From positions 1 through 38,638 of the IMG/VR virus record IMGVR_UViG_3300028844_003721: a stretch of DNA of 38,638 nt; one strand, given 5' to 3'. Below are positions 10,001-18,558 of the stretch, in pieces. Position numbers and translations under genes: made by a program. The notes beneath the pieces are model-generated. The model was not told where the DNA came from, searched no databases, and saw only the letters and a program-made list of their open reading frames with translations. This DNA is from a virus. Numbering within the stretch: the stretch's first letter is position 1; every line of letters starts with the position of its first letter.

Positions 10001-13000
10001 CACTTCAAACAATACAGGTGTTAGATATGAATTAAGAGATAGTTTAGACTTTAGACCAAGAGTTGATGACGCAAGTACAATCAATTCAGGTAACCAAGAT
10101 AGATCATTTGATGGTACTGGTAATTCAGTAGTACAACCTATCAAATTTAATTCAGACGTTAGATCAGACTTTGAATACTATTTAGGAAGAGTAGATAAAA
10201 TATTTTTAGATAAAGATGGTAACTTTAAAGTATTAAAAGGTGCTAGTTCATTAGAACCAAGAGTACCTGGTACATTAGATAACGCAATGCACCTATACAC
10301 GTTGTTTTTACCTGCATATACATTAGATACATCTGAAGTTGGTATAGAACACGTTGACAACAAACGATATACAATGAGAGATATTGGTAGAATAGAAAGA
10401 AGAATAGAAACTACAGAATACTATACTCAATTATCTCTATTAGAAACAGCTGCACAGAATTTACAAATACAAGACTCAAATGGTTTTGATAGATTTAAAA
10501 ATGGTTTCGTTGTAGATAACTTTACAGGTCACGGTATTGGTGATGTAGGAAATAACGATTACAAAGTTTCTATAGATTACGCAAACGGTGAGTTAAGACC
10601 TACATTCCATGAAGACGCTGTACAACTTATTGAAAGAGATGATGATGGTACTGCAATTACAGCTGATGATAGAACAACACATAACTATCAAAAGACTGGC
10701 GACTTAATAACATTACCATATACTGAGGAAACATTAATAGATCAACCTTATGCAAGTAAGGCTATCAATGTTAACCCATTTGGTGTATTTACATGGATAG
10801 GTGCAATAGAATTAACACCTCCAGGTGATGAATGGAAAGAAACAGAAAGAGCACCTGAATTAGTTATCAACAACCCTAATGGTAGTTGGGACAACTTAAC
10901 TAAAAACTCTGGTAACTCTAATCAGTTATCTGAATTTCCTATGTCAACAGTTTGGAATTCATGGCAAGATACATGGACAGGAAGACCTATTGAAACAGAA
11001 AGAAAAAATGTAGGTACATATAAGAAAAGAGGTGGTCATGGTTGGAGAGTAATTGCAAAAGAAGAAGTAACTACTGCTCAACAAGTATCACAAACAAGAA
11101 CAGGAATTAGAGCAGTTGCTGTACCTGAAACAGTAAGAACATCTATCGGCGATAGAGTTGTTTCAGTTGCATTTGTTCCTTTTATTAGAAGTAGAACATT
11201 AACATTTGTTGCAACAAGATTAAAACCAAATACAAGAGTTTATCCTTACTTTGATAACATAGATGTAACTTCATATGTAACTCCAGACGGTGGTGCATTA
11301 GGCGGCAATCTAGTTTCAGACGCTAATGGTAGAGTTGAAGGTACATTCGCAATACCTGATCCTAAAACTGATTCAAATCCTAGATGGAGAACAGGTCAAA
11401 GATTATTCAGATTAACAAGTTCATCTTCAAACAGTTTAACAAACGCAAACGTAGAAACGGCTGCAAACGTTGAATATGTTGCAAGAGGTCTATTAGAAAC
11501 AGTAAGAGAAACTATTATTTCAAGTAGAGAAGCACGTGTAGAAATGAGAAGTGTTACCGAAAGTCAAAGTATTAGTAGAACATCAACTAGAACGGAAGAA
11601 AGACAAGTTGGTTACCATGACCCACTGGCTCAAACTTTCTTAATTGATGATGAAGGTGGTGTATTCTTAACATCTATTGATGTATTCTTTAGTACAAAAG
11701 ACGCTGCAATACCAGTAACAGTTCAAATAAGAGATGTTGTAAATGGTTATCCAGGTCAGAAAATATTACCATTCTCGGAAGTAACTTTAAATCCAAGTGC
11801 TGTTAATACAAGTACAGATGGTACAACTGCAACTAAATTTACATTTGCAAGTCCTGTTTACATACAATCAAACGTTGAGTATTGTTTTGTTGTAATGGCA
11901 AACTCACAAGATTACAATGCTTATGTGGCAAGAATAGGTGAAACATCTTTAGATACAAATAGAACAATATCTGCTCAACCATATGCTGGTGTATTATTTA
12001 AATCACAGAATGGTATGACATGGTCTGCTGAACAAAATGAAGATATGAAATTCAAATTAAGAAGAGCAGAATTTAGTAACGTAACTGGTACAGTTACATT
12101 AACTAACGATACATTAGGAACAAGAACACTTAAAAATAATGCTTTAAGAACAACAAATGGTTCTAAAGTAATTAGAGTATTCCATCCTAACCATGGTATG
12201 CACGGTACAAGTAATAACGTTACAATCGCTGGTGTACCTAGTGGTTCACACAATGGTCTTGCACACTCTGATATTAATGGAACATATACAAGTATTTCAA
12301 ATGTAACTTTAGATAGTTACGATATTACATCTCCAAGTTCAACAAATGCTACTGCAACAGGTGACATTGGTGGTACTGCTATTACAGCAACACAAAATAG
12401 ATTGTTTGATGTATTAAATTTAGGTGGTATTCAAATAGTAACTTTACCTGATACAAATATTGATTACTTTGTAAGAACAACAACTGGTAGATCAGTACAT
12501 GGATCAGAAACAGAATTTACATTAACATCAGCAACAAATAAACTCGCTGTAATTAATAACGACAATATTGCTTTCACATCACCTCAAATGGTTGCAAGTG
12601 AAATAAACGAAACAAACGAAAGTATATCTGGTGGTAAATCATTCTACACAATATTAGAATTGACAACTACAAATACTAAACTTTCTCCTGTATTAGATAC
12701 TCAAAGAATTAGTGCCTTTACTATTCAAAACAGATTAAATAATCCTACAAGTTCTAACACACCTGATTTTGTTAGTGATACAACAAATACAGGAACATCA
12801 TCAGCTGCTGTTTATTGTACTAAACCAGTATTGCTAGAAAACAACTCAAAAGCGTTAGACATTAGATTAACTGCAAACATAAGAGCAACATCTGAAGTTG
12901 AAATGTACTTTAGAGCTGCAACAGATGGCGATGAATTAAATGATTTAAGTTGGACACCTTTCAATACAGATGGTAGTTCAGACTCATCTATTGTACCTGC

Positions 13001-13151
13001 TGAAGATGATACAACATTTAAAGAATACAAATATACAGCAAGTGATATAAATGACTTTACTGCCTTTCAAATTAAAATAGTTATGAAAGGAAGTAATTCA
13101 TCATATCCACCTGTATTAAGAGATATGAGAGGAATAGCACTGGCGGTATAA
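7083..13151 (+). CDS. Giant DUF4815-type tail/baseplate structural protein
   Basis: This 2022-residue protein begins with the signature of DUF4815 proteins ('YYDDFTESKKFHRVLFRPAF' and 'VQARELTQSQTQLQNQIERM'), which are large baseplate- or tail-associated proteins in T4-like marine phages. A short glycine/threonine motif appears at about residues 96-107, 469-483 and 585-599 (TGGTSxxTAxV), the same motif as in the 1863-3872 protein. The region around residues 930-1100 returns to conserved sequence ('GRLLVNFNYYSH', 'RYELRDSLDFRPRV'). The later part has a second conserved block ('GYHDPLAQTFLIDDEGGVFL', about residue 1510). The C-terminus ('YPPVLRDMRGIALAV') is of a kind seen in related virion proteins. 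The length suggests a fusion of several beta domains. The next gene follows after one base. Confidence 0.8.
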   Translation: MPSPTDFNVSPYYDDFTESKKFHRVLFRPAFAVQARELTQSQTQLQNQIERMSDHLFDKGSMVIPGEIGYDLKYYAVKLTSKSASTVDSYIDTTLTGGTSGVTAKVVNAVATDGTDPDTLFVKYMNTASDGAQIPFTHGETITSSNTSTAVVASCHTGSAAQIKEGVYYINGFHVQVSAQTLILEKYSDTPSYRVGLSVTESFVTPGDDTSLNDNAQGVSNSNAPGAHRFKILLTLGKKALNNTEDSNFYELLRLSSGVLQNQVRTTEYAVLEDTLARRTFDESGDYVVRPFDIDVREHLSSGNNRGIFTSSAGGDATKLAVGFSPGKAYVKGYEIDTIATTFLPVDKARDFDTQNNFSTRFDVGNFVNVTNVYGSPDISTASGVEGFKGLTLHNTATSSRGTANTGSSSGITTIGRAKSRGFEYSSGTAASNIFSSSSVTSAIYKHYLFDIVLFTHLNIKTAQAFTTGETVTGGTSSATATVQSVSTTESATITGATAADPVVVTSSNNFKEGQQVTITGVSGMTELNNNVYTVRNPSTSNFELYDTDGTTSIDGSGFTAYTSGGAAAHGVVIVSNVQGTFATGETITGGTSSNTAVIQADAVGLKGVTAFDIPQVKQIAMAGSPTFTADTSLDVTNGDNATLTGTLSIANSGTSVTGFNTRFTSELLVGDSISFTTNGGTSLTRIVEAIISDSSITLSAAVGGSDVSTKTIATRRRTKIQSPDKNISIFKLPYENIKTLKTTANGNASDTTYTFRKHEIKTLTGDGIATFSAGVNETFADLSETDYTISITSTGSGGSGAVGDVLSLTGNNHEGSAIFTLNGAKTTLTIDFGANYAAHNIKALITLNKTVGTSKTKTLNSNETLAVSTQATIESGVISLAKADVIAINSIYMAPDFSTDATISHTDVTDRFDLDTGQRDNFYDVGRIKLKTGALTPTGRLLVNFNYYSHSAGDYFDVDSYSAINYEDIPAYTSNNTGVRYELRDSLDFRPRVDDASTINSGNQDRSFDGTGNSVVQPIKFNSDVRSDFEYYLGRVDKIFLDKDGNFKVLKGASSLEPRVPGTLDNAMHLYTLFLPAYTLDTSEVGIEHVDNKRYTMRDIGRIERRIETTEYYTQLSLLETAAQNLQIQDSNGFDRFKNGFVVDNFTGHGIGDVGNNDYKVSIDYANGELRPTFHEDAVQLIERDDDGTAITADDRTTHNYQKTGDLITLPYTEETLIDQPYASKAINVNPFGVFTWIGAIELTPPGDEWKETERAPELVINNPNGSWDNLTKNSGNSNQLSEFPMSTVWNSWQDTWTGRPIETERKNVGTYKKRGGHGWRVIAKEEVTTAQQVSQTRTGIRAVAVPETVRTSIGDRVVSVAFVPFIRSRTLTFVATRLKPNTRVYPYFDNIDVTSYVTPDGGALGGNLVSDANGRVEGTFAIPDPKTDSNPRWRTGQRLFRLTSSSSNSLTNANVETAANVEYVARGLLETVRETIISSREARVEMRSVTESQSISRTSTRTEERQVGYHDPLAQTFLIDDEGGVFLTSIDVFFSTKDAAIPVTVQIRDVVNGYPGQKILPFSEVTLNPSAVNTSTDGTTATKFTFASPVYIQSNVEYCFVVMANSQDYNAYVARIGETSLDTNRTISAQPYAGVLFKSQNGMTWSAEQNEDMKFKLRRAEFSNVTGTVTLTNDTLGTRTLKNNALRTTNGSKVIRVFHPNHGMHGTSNNVTIAGVPSGSHNGLAHSDINGTYTSISNVTLDSYDITSPSSTNATATGDIGGTAITATQNRLFDVLNLGGIQIVTLPDTNIDYFVRTTTGRSVHGSETEFTLTSATNKLAVINNDNIAFTSPQMVASEINETNESISGGKSFYTILELTTTNTKLSPVLDTQRISAFTIQNRLNNPTSSNTPDFVSDTTNTGTSSAAVYCTKPVLLENNSKALDIRLTANIRATSEVEMYFRAATDGDELNDLSWTPFNTDGSSDSSIVPAEDDTTFKEYKYTASDINDFTAFQIKIVMKGSNSSYPPVLRDMRGIALAV

Positions 13152-13152
13152 G

Positions 13153-13374
13153 ATGAGCAAATTAAGAGTAGAGGGATTTTCTGGACTAGTAAGAGATACC
13201 AACTCAAATGCCATCGTTAACGTAAATAAAAGTGAATTTCAATTGTATATGTCACGTCACAAGACTAGACAAAAACAAGGTGATGAGTTAAGAGGAGCAA
13301 TAAAAGAAATAAATACTTTAAAACAAGAATTGTTTGAAATAAAAAGATTAATAAAAGAGGTAATTAAAAAGTAA
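13153..13374 (+). CDS. Small coiled-coil protein of the tail module
   Basis: This 73-residue protein starts 'MSKLRVEGFSGLVRDTNSNA' and ends in a lysine/glutamate-rich helix (about residues 43-73: LRGAIKEINTLKQELFEIKR...) with a heptad-like pattern that suggests a coiled coil. It lies between two structural genes with one-base spacing upstream and a one-base overlap (TAATG) downstream, so it is likely translated together with them. Small proteins of this style occur beside the DUF4815 gene in related phages as I remember them, but no function is established here. It could be a small structural or assembly protein. Confidence 0.65.
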   Translation: MSKLRVEGFSGLVRDTNSNAIVNVNKSEFQLYMSRHKTRQKQGDELRGAIKEINTLKQELFEIKRLIKEVIKK

Positions 13375-14204
13375 TGGCTGCACGACAAATAACTGCTACA
13401 CAAACATTAGAAGACTTTAGAACACAGTTTAATGCTCTATCGGCTACTGATTTTGGTGATATTGCTACGTTAGATTCTGGTTTAACCGCAACGTCTGTAA
13501 TAGGCGCTGTTAATGAATTATACGCTGCGATTGCTGGGGCATTATCTTTTACAGTTTCAGATGGCTCAAGTACTCAAACACTTGTAAATGGAAATACATT
13601 ATTATTTAATGGTACAGCAAATCAAATTACAGCAACGGTATCAGCAACAGATACGGTTACATACGCATTAACCGATGATGTAACAATTGCTGGTGAGTTT
13701 ACTGCTTCAGGCACAGGTGCTCACACATTAGGTGAGTTATCATTTACAGGCAGTACGATTGCAAGTTCAGGCTCTACTATCACAATGAGTGATGATGTAA
13801 CTATGCCTGCAGCTAAAACGCTAACTGTAGATAAAATTTCAAGTAATCAGTCATATGTTGAATTTGGAAGTACAAATATATCTACTGATGGATACTTCTA
13901 TACAACTGCTACTACTGGTGGTTTTATATTTGAAGGTGCAACAGCAGACGCATTTGAAACAAGTTTACTAGTAGTTGACCCTACAGCAGACAGAACAATC
14001 ACTTTTCCTGATGTGACAGGAACAGTTATAACTACTGGCGATACAGGTACTATCGTTGGTTCTATGATTGCAAACAACACTATAGGTGAGGCAAATATAG
14101 CTGATGACGCCATAGGGCAAGATCAACTAAAAAGTGTAGTAACCTTGCAGATTTTAAATTCTAGTGGCGTTGTTGTTAAAACAATGTACGCTGCAGGTGC
14201 ATAA
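13374..14204 (+). CDS. Fibre-like virion protein
   Basis: This is a 276-residue, Thr/Ser/Gly/Ala-rich, beta-type protein. Residues 1-55 look like an attachment segment ('TLEDFRTQFNALSATDFGDI'), followed by repetitive short beta strands ('GEFTASGTGAHTLGELSF'). A segment 'DPTADRTITFPDVTGTVITT' (about residues 202-221) is a repeat unit common in marine phage fibres. The last 26 residues, beginning 'QLKSVVTLQILNS', match the C-terminus of the 4408-5535 protein almost position by position. The start overlaps the preceding stop (TAATG). A role in the tail fibre or baseplate periphery is likely; no enzymatic motif was seen. Confidence 0.65.
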   Translation: MAARQITATQTLEDFRTQFNALSATDFGDIATLDSGLTATSVIGAVNELYAAIAGALSFTVSDGSSTQTLVNGNTLLFNGTANQITATVSATDTVTYALTDDVTIAGEFTASGTGAHTLGELSFTGSTIASSGSTITMSDDVTMPAAKTLTVDKISSNQSYVEFGSTNISTDGYFYTTATTGGFIFEGATADAFETSLLVVDPTADRTITFPDVTGTVITTGDTGTIVGSMIANNTIGEANIADDAIGQDQLKSVVTLQILNSSGVVVKTMYAAGA

Positions 14205-14208
14205 ATAG

Positions 14209-14216
14209 TATAAATA
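14209..14216 (+). promoter_or_regulatory. T4-type late promoter box TATAAATA
   Basis: A perfect TATAAATA lies four bases after the stop of the fibre-like gene. The expected start is near 14222, giving a leader of about 50 bases before the ATG at 14272, longer than for other promoters in this window. The leader contains GGTAC (14227-14231) and GTACC (14247-14251), a possible weak 5-bp hairpin, and ends with a GGAG binding site at 14263-14266. Confidence 0.7.
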
Positions 14217-14271
14217 AGTAAAGAGAGGTACTTACTGAAAGACGTGGTACCAGATAAAAAATGGAGAAATT

Positions 14272-15213
14272 ATGGCAGTAAGAAAACCTTTATATGTAGA
14301 TTCAGGTAATCTACGAGAGATGGACACTACTATGGTCGCAGAGATCGTAGATCAGGCTGTCTATCAATATTCATTGAGTCCTAGTGTAGCATTATCTGTT
14401 GTCGGTTCGGGTGGTTCACTTGCGGCAATTAACGACACAAGAAAACAAGCGGGTGCTCAATCAACAAGTACAACTTCAACACCAAGTGAAGCTACTACAG
14501 CAGAACCAAGTACTGTTACAGTTACTTACGATAAAGTATCTGAAACTAGAACAGCAGGATCACCTACGTCTGATACTGGTAAAACTTGGCCTGTGTATTA
14601 CAACACATCTGGTCAGATACAAGCAATGGATTTAACGGATATAAAAGATACATTTTTACATCCAGCAATTGATCTATTGGCTTCAGGATCAACAGGCACT
14701 CAACAAGGTGGAACTTATCACGTTTCAACAAGTGCTTCTGTTGGTGGATCAACTGAAGTATCAGGATCATCAACACCAATCTTTATAGATACTAGAGCAG
14801 ATACATCTCTCTACACAGCAGGTGAAATTCCTGAAACGCTTGACCAACCTACAACTGTTACAAACTATTATTTACAAAGAATTACTGGTTCTCAAATTAC
14901 ATATACTGAACCATATTTTTTAGATGGTTCTAATAATATTAAAGAATTTACAACGGCTGCATTTGATACACTATTACAAGAGTGGATGCAATACACAGCA
15001 GTATCATCTAGTGATGGTTATTCTTTAAGTTATAACATTGGTACTTCTGGCTCTGGTAATACTAGAGGTTCTGGTATGGTTGATACTATATTAGATGGTT
15101 CTGGTAACTATCAAACAAGATTTGTAAATGCTGATGACTATAGAGCACAGGAATTTCCAAATGGATCTGCAACTACAGCTGCAACATATTATTTAAGAAT
15201 ACATAAGTCTTAA
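14272..15213 (+). CDS. Putative virion structural protein
   Basis: This 313-residue protein is the last member of the plus-strand tail module. The start is supported by GGAG five bases upstream. The N-terminus 'MAVRKPLYVDSGNLREMDTT' and a related segment 'TWPVYYNTSGQIQAMDLTDI' (about residues 104-123) look like two copies of one short unit (pxYvds/ntsGnl/qiqxMDxt). A Ser/Thr/Ala-rich stretch lies between them (about residues 60-100), and the C-terminus is beta-rich ('TTAATYYLRIHKS'). No known enzymatic motif was seen. Position and composition suggest a structural protein; the specific role is unknown. Confidence 0.6.
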   Translation: MAVRKPLYVDSGNLREMDTTMVAEIVDQAVYQYSLSPSVALSVVGSGGSLAAINDTRKQAGAQSTSTTSTPSEATTAEPSTVTVTYDKVSETRTAGSPTSDTGKTWPVYYNTSGQIQAMDLTDIKDTFLHPAIDLLASGSTGTQQGGTYHVSTSASVGGSTEVSGSSTPIFIDTRADTSLYTAGEIPETLDQPTTVTNYYLQRITGSQITYTEPYFLDGSNNIKEFTTAAFDTLLQEWMQYTAVSSSDGYSLSYNIGTSGSGNTRGSGMVDTILDGSGNYQTRFVNADDYRAQEFPNGSATTAATYYLRIHKS

Positions 15214-15219
15214 TAGACT

Positions 15220-15227
15220 TATAAATT
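15220..15227 (+). promoter_or_regulatory. Possible late promoter box (TATAAATT, 7 of 8)
   Basis: This near-consensus box lies in the 26-base gap before the epimerase gene. The expected start near 15233 would leave a leader of about 7 bases without a Shine-Dalgarno sequence. One mismatch in such AT-rich DNA makes this weaker than the perfect boxes. Confidence 0.4.
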
Positions 15228-15239
15228 ATATTATGAATT

Positions 15240-15971
15240 ATGAAAATATTATTAACAGGTAGTGAAGGCTTCATAGGTCAACACTTAAATAAATTCTTAA
15301 CAGATCAAAAACACGAAGTAATTTGTCTGGACAAAACAACAGGCAATGATTTACTTTCTTGCGACTTAAAATATTCTGTAGATTTAGTTATACATCTCGC
15401 TGGTTTATCTGGCGTTAGAGATAGTTTAGATAAATCGGAAGAGTATTGGATACAAAATGTAATCGCAGGTCAAAGACTTTTTGATTTTTTCAAAGATACA
15501 AGAATCTTATACGCAAGTTCATCAACAGCACACGAACCTTGGAAAAATCCATATGCAATGAGTAAATATGCTTTAGAGCGTATTGCTCCTGCAAACAGTA
15601 TGGGTATGAGATTTACAACCGTGTATGGTCCTAATGCTAGAGAAACAATGTTGATACCAAGAATATTACGAAATGATGTTCCTTATATCAACACAAATCA
15701 TAGTAGAGATTTTATACACGTTGACGATTTAGTGAGAGGGATAGATACTTTAATTAAATCAAATTTAAGAGGTGTAACAGATTTAGGTTCTGGTACTACA
15801 AACAATCTTGTAGAGTTAATTGAATACTTTGGAATTAATTGTAAACGTGTTGTGGGAGAACAAAACGAAAGATTGAATAACCTTGCTGATAATACACTAC
15901 TAAATAAAATAGGTTGGTCACCTAAAATAAACTTATATGACTATATTAAGGAGAACAAACATGTTAACTGA
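15240..15971 (+). CDS. NAD(P)-dependent sugar-nucleotide epimerase/dehydratase
   Basis: This 243-residue protein belongs to the extended short-chain dehydrogenase family (WcaG/GalE-like). The N-terminal Rossmann motif is TGSEGFIG (G7, G10, G13). 'DLVIHLAGLSGVRDS' (about residues 48-62) is the usual second signature, 'YASSSTAHE' (about residues 91-99) carries the catalytic serine region, and Y105xxxK109 is the catalytic pair. 'GMRFTTVYGPNARETMLIPR' is the typical substrate-domain entry. At 243 residues it is shorter than the usual 300-330, with a reduced C-terminal substrate domain. It probably acts on a nucleotide sugar in the cytoplasm and fits with the glycosyltransferase cluster that starts just downstream on the other strand. 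The precise substrate cannot be read from the sequence. Confidence 0.85.
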   Translation: MKILLTGSEGFIGQHLNKFLTDQKHEVICLDKTTGNDLLSCDLKYSVDLVIHLAGLSGVRDSLDKSEEYWIQNVIAGQRLFDFFKDTRILYASSSTAHEPWKNPYAMSKYALERIAPANSMGMRFTTVYGPNARETMLIPRILRNDVPYINTNHSRDFIHVDDLVRGIDTLIKSNLRGVTDLGSGTTNNLVELIEYFGINCKRVVGEQNERLNNLADNTLLNKIGWSPKINLYDYIKENKHVN

Positions 15972-16455
15972 AGAATATTTAAAAGAACATTTTATAACTG
16001 CTCATTTTTGTGACAACGAAAGACAAAACATTGAGATATTAATGACAAATGAAGATAAGACAGCAACAATACCATATTACATTCCTTTTGATGAAAATGA
16101 TGTAAAATATAAAGCATTATCAACCGTTATGAATTTAGATCAATTGCATGAGGCAACGTATCAGAAAAAGAAAGACGAAAGACGAGATTTTGAAAATACG
16201 GTTTTAGAAATTGCAAAAAAAGACGGTCTAATAATGGACTCAAATAAGATTGACACTAAATTTTATCCTAGAGTAGTAGAAGCTATTTTTGGTGATGAAG
16301 AAAATTTAGATCACGTTTTTGCTTTAAAACTTGCAATATTTGAGTTAGACGGAATTAAGGATTCTAAAAAAGAAGAATTGAAGAAAAAGCTAAGACAATC
16401 AAAAACTAAAAGAGATATTATTGCTACTGCTTGTCAGATTTTAGAAAATAGTTAG
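15961..16455 (+). CDS. Unknown protein, 164 residues
   Basis: The start at 15961 is chosen because AAGGAG (15948-15953) lies seven bases upstream and the first residues 'MLTEEYLKEHFITAHF' look like a natural N-terminus. An earlier in-frame ATG at 15937 would lie inside the epimerase gene. It overlaps the epimerase by 11 bases and the convergent glycosyltransferase gene by 32 bases. The N-terminal half is mixed alpha/beta ('NIEILMTNEDKTATIPYYIP'). The C-terminal half is charged and helical, ending 'KRDIIATACQILENS'. No family was recognised and no catalytic motif was seen. Confidence 0.6.
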   Translation: MLTEEYLKEHFITAHFCDNERQNIEILMTNEDKTATIPYYIPFDENDVKYKALSTVMNLDQLHEATYQKKKDERRDFENTVLEIAKKDGLIMDSNKIDTKFYPRVVEAIFGDEENLDHVFALKLAIFELDGIKDSKKEELKKKLRQSKTKRDIIATACQILENS

Positions 16456-17002
16456 AATACCAACCAGTCCAACCTTTTTCCATTATATGTTGCATTTGAC
16501 CAAGTGTAATCATACTGTAGGACAAAGGTTTATAATAGAGATAGTCTTTAATTGAAGGACATACTCTTTCATACGTTTTATAGTCAATGAATTTATAGTA
16601 CCATTCATCACTTCCTCTAGTGTAGGTATCCACGTAGAAAGAGTCTTGTTCTTTAAACTTATCCCATATATAAGATACATCACCAGTCCATGATACTATA
16701 GATGAGTTTAAAGGTGTGTGAGCAGGTTCTCTCCACCACGTATCATCTAATAACGTAAAATCTTTTCTTACTAGATTAGGTAACTTGTTGTAGATAATCA
16801 TATCTAAATCAAAATACAGGTTCTCCCCATCTCGGAACCTATCGTACATCTGAAATTTGTTAAACCAATTACCATATAGGTCGTCTTCTATAACTTCAAA
16901 ACTATCATACTTTAGACCAGAGTATTCATCTATCATATGTTTTAAGTTATCAACGTGCCATTGAGTAAACTTATTACCAAATCTACAACAAATAATTCTC
17001 AT
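16424..17002 (-). CDS. Putative GT-A-type glycosyltransferase, short
   Basis: This 192-residue protein is the promoter-distal member of the 13-gene minus-strand cluster. A DxD-type motif, 'LYFDLDMII' with D65 and D67, follows a short N-terminal alpha/beta segment ('MRIICCRFGN'), as in GT-A glycosyltransferases where it binds the metal and sugar nucleotide. Downstream are Trp-rich segments ('LLDDTWWREPAHTPLNSSIV') that resemble the acceptor side of such enzymes. The start overlaps the preceding gene by 20 bases with a GAAAGAT-type site upstream. Its end overlaps the convergent gene at 15961-16455. It is small for the fold, and the donor and acceptor are unknown. Confidence 0.6.
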   Translation of the reverse strand: MRIICCRFGNKFTQWHVDNLKHMIDEYSGLKYDSFEVIEDDLYGNWFNKFQMYDRFRDGENLYFDLDMIIYNKLPNLVRKDFTLLDDTWWREPAHTPLNSSIVSWTGDVSYIWDKFKEQDSFYVDTYTRGSDEWYYKFIDYKTYERVCPSIKDYLYYKPLSYSMITLGQMQHIMEKGWTGWYSNYFLKSDKQ

Positions 17003-17702
17003 TTATCTTTCTTCCTACACCTGTAAAGTGTACTACTTTTAATTTTTCGTTTACTTCTTTATCTAATATCATAAAGTCAGTATCAAACTTTTGCATATAC
17101 ATTTGATTTAGTTTTAAATTTTCATTGTAGTCATCTGTATATTTCGCAATCCATTCACTAGGTGTTTTAGTTAGTTTTGCTTTATGTTCTAATATCTTCC
17201 ACTTGACATAATTTTGTTCGCCATAATATTTCTTATGTACTGTTCCTTCGTTATAGAAATGTAATTGCCAGTATTCAGGATTAAGTGCAAAGTCATCCCA
17301 TAAAAATTTTAAACTACCTGATTTAAACTTATAGAAACCACCATTGATACCTAGTTTGTTTTCCCACCATTGACCATATGTTACTAATTCATTATCTGAT
17401 ACAGGATGGCCTAGTAAATCATCTATATTACTTACTATGACTTGATCTATATCCATAATGATTATATCATCATCTGGTTTCTGATATGCAAATTGAGGAC
17501 TAAAGAATTTTAGTTTATGCCAATGTTTTACTATATTACTATGATGATTGTAAGGTAGAACTAAATCTGCTTTGACATCTGTATCACTTAAACATACAAA
17601 CTCAAAGTCTATTGATGAGTGTTTACGTAAACTATCGTGTAGTCTTTCAACGTAATCAGGTGTGTAAAAACCATCAAAGTATACCGTACATATTTTAAGC
17701 AT
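16983..17702 (-). CDS. Putative GT-A-type glycosyltransferase
   Basis: The start at 17702 gives 239 residues beginning 'MLKICTVYFDGFYTPDYVER'. It is chosen because GGAGAA lies just upstream and the overlap with the preceding gene is then 8 bases, like others in the cluster; the longer frame up to 17807 would overlap by over 100 bases. The DxD motif is 'IIIMDIDQVIV' with D84 and D86. 'GINGGFYKFKSG' follows, and a histidine-containing C-terminal segment 'KVVHFTGVGRK' matches the usual 'hxHxxG' ending of glycogenin/GT8-like proteins. It likely transfers a sugar in the cytoplasm; donor and acceptor are unknown. Confidence 0.7.
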   Translation of the reverse strand: MLKICTVYFDGFYTPDYVERLHDSLRKHSSIDFEFVCLSDTDVKADLVLPYNHHSNIVKHWHKLKFFSPQFAYQKPDDDIIIMDIDQVIVSNIDDLLGHPVSDNELVTYGQWWENKLGINGGFYKFKSGSLKFLWDDFALNPEYWQLHFYNEGTVHKKYYGEQNYVKWKILEHKAKLTKTPSEWIAKYTDDYNENLKLNQMYMQKFDTDFMILDKEVNEKLKVVHFTGVGRKINENYLL

Positions 17703-18558
17703 TAAGTCTTCTCCACACAAGATCAAAGTCTTTGTTGATAGTGTGGCAAAGTATAGTATCTTTAGGTATGAATCCTTGTTGATATAAAAAATAATGCCAC
17801 TTGTCATCTAACCATTGTACAGATACATTGTTTTCTTTTATTTTAAATGAAAATAATGTTTCATTATCCCAACCAAAATATTGTAATACTTTTTTAGGGA
17901 ATATATCACTGCTATTTTTTAATTCAGACATCATAGCTAAATTATCTTTAAAATTTTCAAAGTAGTTTAGTTTTACTAAATGATCTTTGTTAATACCTAC
18001 GATACCTGTATTAATAACATCATTTTTAGGACTTAATCCTTTTTCTATCAACATTGCCTGAGTATTGAAATATTTTGATGATGGACTTCTTATTGTTTGT
18101 GATGTATCTGTAACTGAATCTATTTTTGTGATTTTATTATTATTGTTTAGTACAGCAATACCTTTTGTTAAATCCCACACCTCAAAAAAGTTTTCATTTT
18201 TCATAGGCACAACATCAAAATCTAAAAATAATATTTCATCATATTTCGTAGATAGTTCATACATTAAATGTATCTTATAAAAATTTATTATATTATACAT
18301 TGTAAGGTATGGATATTGTTTTTTTATATTTTCTGACCATAATGTAAAGTTTGTATCATATTCATATAAAATAAAATCAGCACCAATAGCGTCAGCGTAG
18401 ATTTGTTTACAAGCACATAGATCACCATAATGTTTTGCGAATTGCTCTTTAGTTCTTATGTTCATAGGTGTATCACCTGTCTTCAAAATGTTTTTATCAA
18501 AAATATCAATATCTTCTGAAGGTATATCAATATACAAACTAAAAATTACTCTTTTCAT
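17695..18558 (-). CDS. Putative GT-A-type glycosyltransferase
   Basis: This 287-residue protein has a DxD motif in 'EILFLDFDVVPMK' (D113 and D115), preceded by an alpha/beta nucleotide-binding segment and 'YNIINFYKIHLMYEL', the helix that normally precedes the DxD strand in galactosyltransferase/GT34/GT8-type folds. 'VINTGIVGINKDHL' (about residue 180) corresponds to the 'N.GvmgG' segment on the acceptor side. The C-terminus 'DTILCHTINKDFDLVWRRLN' contains a histidine that may complete the metal site. The start ATG overlaps the methyltransferase stop (ATGA). It is the first of three consecutive related glycosyltransferases. Confidence 0.7.
   Translation of the reverse strand: MKRVIFSLYIDIPSEDIDIFDKNILKTGDTPMNIRTKEQFAKHYGDLCACKQIYADAIGADFILYEYDTNFTLWSENIKKQYPYLTMYNIINFYKIHLMYELSTKYDEILFLDFDVVPMKNENFFEVWDLTKGIAVLNNNNKITKIDSVTDTSQTIRSPSSKYFNTQAMLIEKGLSPKNDVINTGIVGINKDHLVKLNYFENFKDNLAMMSELKNSSDIFPKKVLQYFGWDNETLFSFKIKENNVSVQWLDDKWHYFLYQQGFIPKDTILCHTINKDFDLVWRRLNA

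Noticed and set aside
14227-14251. GGTAC/GTACC arms in the leader before 14272
   Set aside because: A five-base stem with a 15-base loop is too weak to call as a regulatory structure or riboswitch.
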